Made by a program: the position numbers and the translations under genes
Part shown: positions 1 through 8,527 of the stretch, one piece after another
Layout of the letters: each line of letters begins with the position of its first letter
Position numbering within the stretch: the stretch's first letter is position 1
Notes under the pieces: model-generated
Database searches by the model: none
What the model was told of the DNA's origin: nothing
What the model saw: the letters and a program-made list of their open reading frames with translations, nothing else
From: Cupriavidus sp. MP-37
GTDB taxonomy: Bacteria > Pseudomonadota > Gammaproteobacteria > Burkholderiales > Burkholderiaceae
Reading direction: 5' to 3'
Assembly: GCF_020618415.1 (NCBI RefSeq)
Contig: NZ_CP085344.1
Location: 3,185,001-3,249,000 of the forward strand
Length of the DNA: 64,000 bases

Positions 1-663
1 CACCTTGGCCTGCGCCGCGACGCTGCTGCCCCAGGCGGCGGGCCGCACCGGATGCGCGACCACGGCCGCCGGCGCGCGCCCCACCGGGCACACTTGCCGG
101 ATCAGGCGGAACTGCAGGTCCGAATCCTCGCGCCAGGCGCGCGTGAAGCGCTCGTCGAAGCCGCCGATGCGCACCAGCGCGTCGCGCCGGACGAAGCAAT
201 TGGCGGTGACGAACTCGGCGTGCGCAAGGCCGCCGGTATCGCGCTCGTGGTCGGTAGGCCGCGCCGGCAGCGGCACGTGCACGGTGCCGGCGACCGCGCA
301 GCATTGGGGCTGGTCCGCGAGCGCGGCGCAGCCCGCTTCGAGCCAGCCCGGCTCCGGCACGGTGTCGTCGTCGGTAAAGGCGATCACCGGCGCGCGCGCG
401 CGGCGCCAGCCGGCATTGCGCGCGCCCGACGGCCCTTGCGTGCCCGGCACCGGCACATAGCGCAGCGCATGGTGCGGATGCTGCGCGGCCATCAGCGCCA
501 CCAGCCGTTCGATGCGGGCCTCGCAGCCATCGTCGGCGACGATGATCTCGTATGCCTGCGCGGGCAGGCGCTGGGCGCACAGCGCGTGCAGGCAGCGCGC
601 CAGCAGCGCCGGCCGGCGCCAGGTGGGAACGACCACCGAGACCCTGAGCTCAGGCCTGTCCAT
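1..663 (-). CDS. Family 2 glycosyltransferase, 3' end outside window
   Basis: Inverting-type (GT-A) glycosyltransferase, probably cytoplasmic, adding a sugar to a glycolipid or surface glycan. Translated from 663 it opens with a strand ending in VVVPTWRRP (about residues 9-17), followed by the nucleotide-sugar-binding VADDG. The metal-binding stretch is TDDDTVPEPGW near residue 97, and an acceptor-side segment GGFDERFTRAWREDSDL lies further on, all usual for GT2. 221 residues are visible and the frame is still open at base 1. The start at 663 has GGGAGG seven bases upstream. An in-frame ATG at 684 exists only because of a 21-bp tandem duplication. It overlaps the carbamoyltransferase upstream by 14 bp, so it is the last visible gene of the leftward operon. 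Acceptor and donor cannot be told from sequence. Confidence 0.85.
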   Translation of the reverse strand, partial: MDRPELRVSVVVPTWRRPALLARCLHALCAQRLPAQAYEIIVADDGCEARIERLVALMAAQHPHHALRYVPVPGTQGPSGARNAGWRRARAPVIAFTDDDTVPEPGWLEAGCAALADQPQCCAVAGTVHVPLPARPTDHERDTGGLAHAEFVTANCFVRRDALVRIGGFDERFTRAWREDSDLQFRLIRQVCPVGRAPAAVVAHPVRPAAWGSSVAAQAKV

Positions 664-2431
664 GGGCGCCTCCCGTCTGTCCATGGGCGCCTGCGGCGGC
701 GGGCTTTTCCAGCAGGAACGGGCCGATCACCAGCGCGTCCAGCGGCGAGGTCCAGAAGCACTCTACCGCATCGCGCGGCGTACACACGATGGGCTCGCCG
801 CGCGTGTTGAACGAGGTGTTGACCAGGATCGGCACGCCGGTGCGTTGCTCGAACGCGGCCAGCAGGTCGTAGTAGGCGGGGTTCTGCTCGCGCCGCACGG
901 TCTGCACGCGCGCGGTGCCGTCGACGTGGCAGACCGCCGGAATCCGCGCTGCCTGCTCGGGGCGCACGTCGTAGATAAACAGCATGAACGGCGCTTCGCC
1001 GCGGCCCGGCTTGGCCGCGCTGAACCACTCCGGCGCGCGCTCCTGCATCACCACCGGCGCCACCGGGCGGAAGTCTTCGCGGTCCTTGATCTGGTTCAGC
1101 CGCTGCTGCATGCCCGGATCGATCGGCGAGGCCAGGATCGAGCGCGCGCCCAGCGCGCGCGGGCCGAACTCCATGCGGCCCTGGAACCAGCCGATGATCT
1201 TGTTCTGCGCCAGCAGCTCGGCGGTCTGCCCGGCCAGGTCGTCGAGCCGGCGGTAAGGCAGCTTGGCCCAGTCGAGGAAGGCCGCGATCTCGTCCTCGCC
1301 ATACGCCGGCCCCAGGTAGGCGTGCTCCATCGACCATTGCCGCGCCGGACGTCCGCGTTGCAGGAAATCGATCCACAGCGCCGCGCCCAGCGCGGTGCCG
1401 GCGTCTCCGGCGGCGGGCTGGACCCAGACCTCGTCGAACGGGCTCTGGTCGCGCACGCGCGCGTTCATCACGCAGTTCAGCGCCACGCCGCCGGCCATGG
1501 CCAGTTGCCGTTCGCCGGTGGCCTCGGCCAGCCAGGTGGTCATGCCGACCACGGTTTCCTCCAGCACCTCCTGCAGCGAGCGCGCGATATCGAAATGCGC
1601 GGCGCCGAAGGCTTCGCCGCGCTGGCGCGGGGGGCCCAGCAACGCCGCCAGGTCGGCCTGCGCCACGCGGTAGCCGCCTTCGGCATCGCGCCGGACCATG
1701 TCGCGGAACACGCCGAGATGCGCTGGCTTGCCGTAAGACGCCAGCGCCATCACCTTGTACTCGTCCGACGAATGCAGGAAGCCCAGGTGGCGCGTAACGC
1801 GTTCGTACAGCAGCCCGAGCGAATCCGGCAGGTCGATCTGCTTGATGCGCCGGTATTCCTTGCCGTCGAACACGCCGTAGCTGGTGGTGGCGCGCTCGCC
1901 GCGGCCGTCCATGGTCAGCACCGCGCAGCGCGCGAACGGCGCCGCCAGGAAGGCACTGGCCTCATGCCCCATGTGGTGCTCGACGAAGTGCCAGCGGAAC
2001 GGCCCGTCGTGGCGCACGCCGCGAAAACGCGCGGCGAGGTGGTGCGGCGCGCCGCTGGCCAGTTGCCGCGGCGCGTTGACCACGTAGGACAGGAACAGCG
2101 GATCCCACGGCGACTCATGCCCGCCGGGCGCACCCTGCGCCGACGGTTCCAGCGGCAGCGTCACGGTGGCGTCATGCCGGCGCGCGCCGAGCATCAGCGC
2201 CGGATCGAAGGCGTAGGCGACATGCTCGACGTCGCGCAGCGCGATGCCGGCCTCGGCCAGGCAGTAGTCGATGGCATGGAACGGCAGCTCCCACGCCGTG
2301 AACGGCACCGGGCGCTTGCCGTGCTTGATATGGGTAAAGCGCTCGTCCTCGGCCGCGGCGACGACCTCGCCATCGCGCACCAGGCAGGCGGCGGAGTCAT
2401 GATAGGCGGCGTTAATGCCAAGGGTGTACAT
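650..2431 (-). CDS. NodU/CmcH-family carbamoyltransferase
   Basis: Predicted to transfer a carbamoyl group from carbamoyl phosphate, via an adenylate, to a sugar hydroxyl. 593 residues, a usual length for the family. The N-terminal actin-fold (TsaD-like) half starts at MYTLGINAAYHDSAA, with HHMGHEASA near 152-160 and GGVALNC near 314-320. The C-terminal carbamoyl-transfer half carries FQGRMEFGPRALGARS (416-431), REDFRPVAP (451-459) and NTSFNTRGEPIV (538-549). The open frame extends upstream, but this start matches the family N-terminus. It overlaps the GT9 gene by 20 bp and the GT2 gene by 14 bp, implying translational coupling. The last residues contain a duplicated GAHGQ, produced by a 21-bp tandem repeat. 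NodU decorates Nod factors, but no other nod genes are here, so a surface or exported glycan is the likelier acceptor (inference). Confidence 0.9.
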   Translation of the reverse strand: MYTLGINAAYHDSAACLVRDGEVVAAAEDERFTHIKHGKRPVPFTAWELPFHAIDYCLAEAGIALRDVEHVAYAFDPALMLGARRHDATVTLPLEPSAQGAPGGHESPWDPLFLSYVVNAPRQLASGAPHHLAARFRGVRHDGPFRWHFVEHHMGHEASAFLAAPFARCAVLTMDGRGERATTSYGVFDGKEYRRIKQIDLPDSLGLLYERVTRHLGFLHSSDEYKVMALASYGKPAHLGVFRDMVRRDAEGGYRVAQADLAALLGPPRQRGEAFGAAHFDIARSLQEVLEETVVGMTTWLAEATGERQLAMAGGVALNCVMNARVRDQSPFDEVWVQPAAGDAGTALGAALWIDFLQRGRPARQWSMEHAYLGPAYGEDEIAAFLDWAKLPYRRLDDLAGQTAELLAQNKIIGWFQGRMEFGPRALGARSILASPIDPGMQQRLNQIKDREDFRPVAPVVMQERAPEWFSAAKPGRGEAPFMLFIYDVRPEQAARIPAVCHVDGTARVQTVRREQNPAYYDLLAAFEQRTGVPILVNTSFNTRGEPIVCTPRDAVECFWTSPLDALVIGPFLLEKPAAAGAHGQTGGAHGQA

Positions 2432-3650
2432 GGTCGGCCTCGTCGTGGGAGCGTTGGCGGGTGGGAATGTCGTCGGGCATGGCCGGCGCGGCGTCGGACT
2501 GCCGCGGCACTGCGGCGGCAACCGTGCCGGGCCAGGGCAGTTCGACCGCGGGCATGCTGTCGGCATTGCCGCCCAGCAGCGCCAGCGCGGCCTGCACCGC
2601 CTGCGCGGCCGGCACGTCTTCGAGGCAGCGATGATGTCCCTGCGGGCACATGCTCTTGTAGCAATAGCGGCACGGCACGTCGGCAAACAGCGTGCGGTGC
2701 GGCACTTGCCACGGGGTGTGCTGCGGGTTGGTCAGCGCGTACAGGTCGACCACGGGCGTGCCCAGCGCGGCGGCAATATGGACCGGCCCGGTGTTGTTCG
2801 ACACCAGCAAGTCGGCGGCTTCGAGCAACGCGCCCATTTCGCCGAGGCGCAAGGCGCCGGCGAGCGGCACCACGCGCGCGTGGCCGGCCGCGGCGCAGAC
2901 CGCGCGCACGATGTCGTGCTCGGCGGCATCGCCGGTCACCAGCACGTGCGCGCCGGCCTTCAGCGCCAGCGCGTGCGCCACCTGCGCAAAGCGCGCCGGC
3001 GGCCAGCGCCGCGAGGGCGCGCTGGCGCCGGGATGCACCACCACCACCGGCCCGCTGCGGCCGCCGCGGATGGCTGCGAGGCGCGCGGCGAGCGCGGCGC
3101 GGTCGGCGGCCAGCACGCGAAAACGCATGCGCGTATCGCGCGGGACGGCTCCCACCTGCGCCACCAGGTCGAGCTGGCGCTGCGCCTCGTGGCGCGGAAG
3201 CTGGCCCGGCTGCGTGCCCGGCTCGGTGTCGCGGATCCAGTCGCTCAGCAGTGTGTACGGGTTCTCGCGGCAGCTGGCCAGCCGCAGCGGAATGCCCGCC
3301 AGCGCGCACAGCACCGCGGCGGGCAACGGGCTCTGGCTGTAGACGGTAAAGATCACGGCGGCGTCGAAGCGGAAGCGCGCCAGCCAGCGCGCGCACGCGG
3401 CAATCTCCGGCCCCGGCGCCGGTGCCGCTTGGGCCTCGGCGTGTTTGGCCCAGGGCGCGTCCCAGGCCAGCACGCGGCTGACCATCGGCAGGTGCGGCGC
3501 CAGTGCCGCCGCGCTGTGCGAGGTCAGCAGCGTCAGCCGGCGCGACGGCAGCGACTCGGCCAATGCCTGCATCGCCGGCGTGCTCATCAGCACGTCGCCC
3601 ATATTGTCCAGGCGCACGCACAGCACGCTGCGCGCGGATTGCCAGTTCAT
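2412..3650 (-). CDS. Family 9 glycosyltransferase (heptosyltransferase-like)
   Basis: 412 residues of the ADP-heptose:LPS heptosyltransferase family (GT9, GT-B fold), expected to act at the inner face of the cytoplasmic membrane. The N-terminal acceptor domain begins SVLCVRLDNMGDVLMSTPA (about 8-26). The C-terminal donor domain has VVVVHPGAS followed by RRWP (202-217) and NNTGPVHIAAALGTP (285-299). A Cys-rich patch CRYC...CPQGHHRC (327-342) is common in heptosyltransferases. The last 50 residues are Pro/Ala-rich and probably disordered. The start at 3650 matches the family N-terminus and overlaps the phosphatase stop by 4 bp (ATGA). A neighbouring GmhB-like phosphatase supports a heptose-type donor, though other GT9 donors are possible. 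Confidence 0.88.
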   Translation of the reverse strand: MNWQSARSVLCVRLDNMGDVLMSTPAMQALAESLPSRRLTLLTSHSAAALAPHLPMVSRVLAWDAPWAKHAEAQAAPAPGPEIAACARWLARFRFDAAVIFTVYSQSPLPAAVLCALAGIPLRLASCRENPYTLLSDWIRDTEPGTQPGQLPRHEAQRQLDLVAQVGAVPRDTRMRFRVLAADRAALAARLAAIRGGRSGPVVVVHPGASAPSRRWPPARFAQVAHALALKAGAHVLVTGDAAEHDIVRAVCAAAGHARVVPLAGALRLGEMGALLEAADLLVSNNTGPVHIAAALGTPVVDLYALTNPQHTPWQVPHRTLFADVPCRYCYKSMCPQGHHRCLEDVPAAQAVQAALALLGGNADSMPAVELPWPGTVAAAVPRQSDAAPAMPDDIPTRQRSHDEADHVHPWH

Positions 3651-4288
3651 GGCGCCTCCGCTTGGCATGGTGGCGCGGCCGGCGCGCACGCGCGCGCGCC
3701 CTGCGTCGAGGCCCGGGTACGGGCGACGACCAGGCGCGCGGCGTCTTCCAGCGTCGGCACCACGTAGTCGGCCTGGCGCGCGGGCGAGAGCTGCCATTCG
3801 GTCTCGTTGCCGCAGTCGACCAGCACGGTGGTGCAGCCGGCGCGGTTGCCGGCCTCGACGTCATTGAGGATGTCGCCGATCATCCATGACCGCGCCAAGT
3901 CGAGCCGCCATGCCGCGGCCGCCTGCAGCAGCAGCCCCGGCATCGGCTTGCGGCACAGGCACGCGCGCGCATAGGGCGCCACCTGCCCTTCGGGATGGTG
4001 CGGGCAGTACAGGAAGCCGCTCAGCACGGCGCCATGCCCGGCAAACATCGCCGCCAGCCGCTCGCGCACGGCCACCAGCTCGGCTTCGCCGTGCAGGCCA
4101 TGGGCCACCCCCGGCTGGTTGGTCACCACCACCAGCGGCAGGCCCAGCCCGCCCAGCAGCCGCAGCGCGGCGGCGGCGCCTGGCGCAAGCCGCATGCGCG
4201 CCGGATCGACGTTGTACGGGACGTCCTGCAGCACCGTGCCGTCCTTGTCGAGCAGCACGGCCGCGCGCAGCGGATGTGCGGGGCTCAT
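3647..4288 (-). CDS. HAD-IIIA phosphatase, D-glycero-heptose-1,7-bisphosphate phosphatase-like
   Basis: 213-residue HAD-superfamily phosphatase resembling GmhB, which removes the C7 phosphate from D,D-heptose-1,7-bisphosphate during ADP-heptose synthesis. The nucleophile motif LLDKDGTV (about 12-19) has the DxD-type pair. TNQPGV is motif II (about 55-60), CRKPMPG carries the motif III lysine, and MIGDILNDVEAG is motif IV. The zinc loop residues CPHHPEG...CLC are present, as in GmhB. The C-terminal 25 residues are an Ala/Pro tail. It overlaps the SDR stop and the GT9 start by 4 bp each, so it is tightly coupled in the leftward operon. The chromosome may have another gmhB for core LPS; this copy would serve the cluster (inference). 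Confidence 0.85.
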   Translation of the reverse strand: MSPAHPLRAAVLLDKDGTVLQDVPYNVDPARMRLAPGAAAALRLLGGLGLPLVVVTNQPGVAHGLHGEAELVAVRERLAAMFAGHGAVLSGFLYCPHHPEGQVAPYARACLCRKPMPGLLLQAAAAWRLDLARSWMIGDILNDVEAGNRAGCTTVLVDCGNETEWQLSPARQADYVVPTLEDAARLVVARTRASTQGARACAPAAPPCQAEAP

Positions 4289-5055
4289 GGCCACGAGGTC
4301 TCCTTCATCGGCAGCACCATCACCTCGGGGATCACGGTCTCTTCCGGCTGCGTCAGCACGAAGCGCACCGCGTTGGCGACATTGGCCGGATCCTGCAGGT
4401 TGCCCTGGTCGATATCGGGAAAGCGATCGAGCAGGAACGGCGTGCGCATGCCGCCCGCCACGATCGCCGACACCTTGATCCCGTGCGGCCGCAATTCCGC
4501 ATGCAGCGCGTGCGAGAAGCCCAGCAGGCCCCACTTGGTGGCGTGGTAGGCCGAGGCATTGGGCCACGCGCGCTTGGACGCGGTCGAGGCGATGTTGACG
4601 ATATGCCCCCCGCCCTGCGCCTTCAGCACCGGCACCGCGGCGTGCGCCATCAGGTAGGGGCCGTACAGGTTGACCATCAGCACTTTGCGCCAGGTCTCGG
4701 CATCGACCTCGTCCACCGGCAGCGTAATGTCGATGGCGGCGTTGTTGACGATGCCGTCGAGACGCCCGCCGCGCGCACGCACGGCTTCGAAGGCAGCACG
4801 CACGGAAGCGGGGTCGGAGACATCCAGGTGCAGCGGCCACGCCTGCGCGCCGGCCTCGGCCAGGCCGCCGGCGCTGTCGCGCGCCAGCTTGTCGTCGATA
4901 TCGGCCACGATCACGGCGGCGCCGGCGGCGCTCAGCGTGCGGCAGATGGCCGCGCCCAGGCCCCGGCCCGCGCCACTGACCAGGTAGGTGCGGTCCTGCA
5001 GCGGCATGGCGCTCTCGGTGTGCGCGGCGGGGCGTGGCGGATGCGAAGTTTGCAT
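4285..5055 (-). CDS. Short-chain dehydrogenase/reductase, first gene of the leftward glycan operon
   Basis: 256-residue classical SDR with a Rossmann fold and NAD(P) binding. The nucleotide motif SGAGRGLGAA is near residues 23-32, NNAA is the stabilising motif, the catalytic Ser is in NIASTAS, and Tyr/Lys are in YHATK. The residues after the second beta strand (VADID) suggest NAD preference by the usual acidic-residue rule, which is inference. The start at 5055 has AGGGA about seven bases upstream; an internal ATG at 5007 is an alternative that would drop a Pro-rich leader. The stop overlaps the phosphatase start by 4 bp. A sigma-54-type promoter lies about 130 bp upstream. Its role in the glycan pathway (oxidation or epimerisation of a sugar) is unknown. 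Confidence 0.82.
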   Translation of the reverse strand: MQTSHPPRPAAHTESAMPLQDRTYLVSGAGRGLGAAICRTLSAAGAAVIVADIDDKLARDSAGGLAEAGAQAWPLHLDVSDPASVRAAFEAVRARGGRLDGIVNNAAIDITLPVDEVDAETWRKVLMVNLYGPYLMAHAAVPVLKAQGGGHIVNIASTASKRAWPNASAYHATKWGLLGFSHALHAELRPHGIKVSAIVAGGMRTPFLLDRFPDIDQGNLQDPANVANAVRFVLTQPEETVIPEVMVLPMKETSWP

Positions 5056-5187
5056 GGTGGTTCCCTGGCGATCAGTGTGTGGTGGACGGTGATTCGGACA
5101 ACGAATCGGACATCGGTGCTGGCACCCTGTGGGCCGCGGCATGCTGCGTTCAGGACAGGCACTCCTTGTGCGCAGGCTTGCTGCCGG

Positions 5188-5204
5188 TGCGAAATGTGTG
5201 CCAA
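5188..5204 (-). promoter_or_regulatory. Sigma-54 -24/-12 promoter of the leftward glycan operon
   Basis: Read on the minus strand this is TTGGCACACATTTCGCA. It matches the RpoN consensus TTGGCACG-N4-TTGCA except for A at the G of the -24 block and C at the first T of the -12 block. The invariant GG (5202-5201) and GC (5190-5189) are separated by exactly 10 bp. Transcription would begin near 5177, giving a leader of about 120 nt before the SDR. An enhancer-binding protein would be required; none is encoded nearby. Confidence 0.65.
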
Positions 5205-5232
5205 CCGTCAGGCGCTGGCACGGGCACGGCCA

Positions 5233-5763
5233 TCAGCCGGCCGGCTGCGCGCTTGCGCAGGATCCTTGCGCTACCGCCCGCAGCAGCATCGCCACGCAGC
5301 CGGCAAAGGCCTCGTCGTACCACGCGTTGGCACCGCTGACGGCGACCACGATGCCGTCCACCACGGCGGCACCGCCGAGCAGGGTGTCATCGCTGCGCAG
5401 CCGGTGCGGACTGCAGTGGACCACCTGCGCGCTGGCCATGCCGGTGCGCCAGCTCAGGCTGGCCTTGGCGCGCGCATAGCGGCTGTAGTCGGCGTCCCAG
5501 GCCTCGCGCGACGGCAGCGAGTGCTCATAGAGGATCGCTTCCTCGAAGGCGCAATCGCCCGGCTGCAGCGTCGGGTCCATCACCACGACATGCATGCAGC
5601 CGCTGTCGCCGACGGCCTGGTCGCGCAGCGAGGCTTGCAGCATCGGCAACGCCAGTTCTACTGCGCGCCGCGCCGCGGCGGGATCGCTGAAACGGCTGGC
5701 GCCGGCGTGGGAGGCGCGGGGCGGCTGGCCCGCATCGGGGGTCATCGGCATGGGCAACTCCAT
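5233..5763 (-). CDS. Small protein of unknown function, possibly GlcG/HbpS-like
   Basis: Open frame of 176 residues from 5763. A second ATG at 5751 is preceded by GGAG six bases upstream and may be the real start (172 residues). The middle and C-terminal parts (CMHVVVMD, YSRYARAKASLSWRTGM, then LLGGAAVVDGIVVAVSGANAWYDEAFA written here only by its ends) recall the strand-helix pattern and GG-x-P/A-I-VVDG-x-VVGAxGVSG motif of the GlcG/HbpS (DUF336) family. The key Gly-rich signature is degenerate. No signal peptide or membrane segment is obvious. It lies between the two sigma-54 promoters and reads leftward, so part of its coding strand is within 30 bp of the leftward promoter. Function not assignable; the family link is tentative. 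Confidence 0.55.
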   Translation of the reverse strand: MELPMPMTPDAGQPPRASHAGASRFSDPAAARRAVELALPMLQASLRDQAVGDSGCMHVVVMDPTLQPGDCAFEEAILYEHSLPSREAWDADYSRYARAKASLSWRTGMASAQVVHCSPHRLRSDDTLLGGAAVVDGIVVAVSGANAWYDEAFAGCVAMLLRAVAQGSCASAQPAG

Positions 5764-5996
5764 CGATGGTTGAACGGCAGGCGGGGCGGCGCGCATATCG
5801 GCAGCGCGTGCCGCAAGACCTGCATGAGCGCCATCGACGCAGCAAACATCGGGCCGGTTGCAACGCTGCGCATCGCGGGACGGCAAATGAAAAATCGGTA
5901 AGCGCAAATTACAAAGGGGCGGCGTAAGAATGACCAAAGCGCGCAAGGCGCCGCCGGTGCGTCTTCTGCGCTATGCGGTGCGCCATGTCGGGCGAG

Positions 5997-6051
5997 AACC
6001 GTTATATCGCTTCTCCAACGGTTCCACGTCAGGAAGGACGAATGAACGTGG
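5997..6051. promoter_or_regulatory. Two inverted repeats upstream of the rightward sigma-54 promoter (possible enhancer sites)
   Basis: AACCGTT (5997-6003) and AACGGTT (6017-6023) form a perfect 7-bp inverted repeat with a 13-bp spacer. CCACGT (6024-6029) and ACGTGG (6046-6051) form a second with a 16-bp spacer. They lie about 40-95 bp upstream of the predicted start near 6093, within reach of a sigma-54 activator. The rest of 5764-6146 shows no gene. Assignment as activator sites is inference from position and symmetry. Confidence 0.35.
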
Positions 6052-6065
6052 CAGCCGGCATTGCA

Positions 6066-6082
6066 TTGGCACGCTAGCTGCA
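6066..6082 (+). promoter_or_regulatory. Sigma-54 -24/-12 promoter of the rightward glycan operon
   Basis: TTGGCACGCTAGCTGCA matches the RpoN consensus at all positions of the -24 block (TTGGCACG) and at all but one of the -12 block (CTGCA for TTGCA). GG (6068-6069) and GC (6080-6081) are exactly 10 bp apart. The predicted start is near 6093, about 54 nt before the glycosyltransferase ATG. The leftward operon has a similar element, suggesting common RpoN control. Confidence 0.7.
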
Positions 6083-6146
6083 GGGGCCACCACCTCCCGG
6101 CCCCTGACCGCATTGCGGGCACGGCCGCAAAACACCGGAGCCCACC

Positions 6147-7418
6147 ATGCGCAAGATCGCGCTGATCAGCGAACATGCCTCGCCACTCGCCAGTGTCGGC
6201 AGCACTGACTGCGGCGGACAGAACATCTACGTGGCGCATCTTGCAAGGCAGCTTGGCAGCCGCGGCTACCAGGTCGATGTCTTCACGCGGCGCGACAAGG
6301 CGCTGCTGCCCGAGGTGGTGGCGTTCGCGCCCAACGTTCGCGTGATCCATGTCACCGCCGGGCCGCCGGTGCAGATCCCGAAGGAACAGTTGCTGCCGTA
6401 TATGGACGACTTCGGCGCGTTCCTGGCCGACTTCGTGCGCCGCGATGCCACCGGCTACGACGTGCTCCATGCCAACTTCTTCATGTCCGGGCTGGCCGCG
6501 CTGCGCGCCCGCCACACGCTCGGCATCCCGCTGGTGATGACCTTTCACGCGCTGGGCAAGGTGCGCCGGTTGCACCAGGGCAGCACCGACGGCTTCCCCG
6601 ACGACCGCTTCGAGATCGAAGACACGCTGGTGCGCGAGGCCGACTGCGTGGTGGCGGAGTGCCCGCAGGACTTCGACGACCTCGTCAACCTCTACCGCGC
6701 CGATCCCGCGCGCGTGCAGACCGTGCCGTGCGGCTTCGACGCCGCCGAGTTCGCGCCGGTGCCGCGCGACGCGGCGCGGCGCGCACTGGGCTGGCCGCTG
6801 CACGGCTTCCGCGTGCTGCAGCTGGGCCGGCTGGTGCCACGCAAGGGCATCGACAACGTGATCCGTGCGCTGGGCTGCCTGCGCCGCGACACCGGCCTCG
6901 ACGCGACGCTGTACGTGGTGGGCGGCAATGCCGAGCAGCCAAGCGTGCTGGCCACGCCGGAAATCGGCCGGCTGCAGGACGTGGCCAGCGCCGAGGGCGT
7001 GGCCGAACGCGTGGTGTTTACCGGCCGGCGCGGGCGCGACACCTTGCGCCTGTTCTACAGCGCCGCCGATGTCTTCGTGACCACGCCGTGGTACGAGCCC
7101 TTCGGCATCACGCCGGTGGAGGCCATGGCGTGCGGCGCGCCGGTGATCGGCGCCGACGTCGGCGGCATCCGCTCCACCGTGGTGGACGGGCACACCGGCT
7201 TCCTGGTGCCGCCCAAGGCGCCGGCGGCGCTGGCGGCGCGGCTGGCGCAGCTGGCCGCCAACCCTGCGCTGGCGCGCAGGCTGGGCGAAGCGGGCCGGCG
7301 CCGCGCGCAGGCGCATTTCACCTGGACCGGCGTGGCCCGGCAGATGGAGGCGGTCTACGCGCGCGTCTGCGCCGGGGCGCCGGCGGTGCAGGCCGGGGCC
7401 CGCCGCGCCGCGGCCTGA
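6147..7418 (+). CDS. Family 4 glycosyltransferase (GT-B, MshA/sucrose-phosphate-synthase-like)
   Basis: 423-residue retaining GT-B glycosyltransferase. The N-terminal acceptor domain has the Gly-rich GGQNIYVAHLARQL (23-36), followed by DVFTRR, the form seen in MshA and sucrose-phosphate synthases. The C-terminal Rossmann domain starts around LQLGRLVPRKG (225-235) and has the EX7E catalytic element in WYEPFGITPVEAM (E317 and E325). The last 20 residues are an Ala/Arg-rich tail. It is the first gene of the rightward operon, 54 nt after the predicted sigma-54 start. The PIG-L deacetylase three genes on recalls MshA/MshB and BshA/BshB thiol pathways, but the UDP-xylose-type SDR and second GT point instead to a glycan. 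Donor and acceptor unknown. Confidence 0.88.
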   Translation: MRKIALISEHASPLASVGSTDCGGQNIYVAHLARQLGSRGYQVDVFTRRDKALLPEVVAFAPNVRVIHVTAGPPVQIPKEQLLPYMDDFGAFLADFVRRDATGYDVLHANFFMSGLAALRARHTLGIPLVMTFHALGKVRRLHQGSTDGFPDDRFEIEDTLVREADCVVAECPQDFDDLVNLYRADPARVQTVPCGFDAAEFAPVPRDAARRALGWPLHGFRVLQLGRLVPRKGIDNVIRALGCLRRDTGLDATLYVVGGNAEQPSVLATPEIGRLQDVASAEGVAERVVFTGRRGRDTLRLFYSAADVFVTTPWYEPFGITPVEAMACGAPVIGADVGGIRSTVVDGHTGFLVPPKAPAALAARLAQLAANPALARRLGEAGRRRAQAHFTWTGVARQMEAVYARVCAGAPAVQAGARRAAA

Positions 7419-7469
7419 TGGCGGCACGGCGGCACACCCGCACAAGCAAGCAATCCAAGGAGAGCGGAA

Positions 7470-8498
<1,029 letters not shown>

Positions 8499-8527
8499 CG
8501 GCGTGCCGGAGCGCGCGAGGGGGCGGC

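Noticed and set aside
650..2431. Nodulation (nodU) gene and symbiosis island
   Set aside because: Only the carbamoyltransferase resembles nod functions; nodABC, nodD and nod boxes are absent and the neighbours are surface-glycan enzymes.
512..3349. 945-codon plus-strand frame over the carbamoyltransferase and GT9 genes
   Set aside because: Translation is repetitive and Arg/His/Gly-rich with no domain; the minus-strand genes have clear family motifs.
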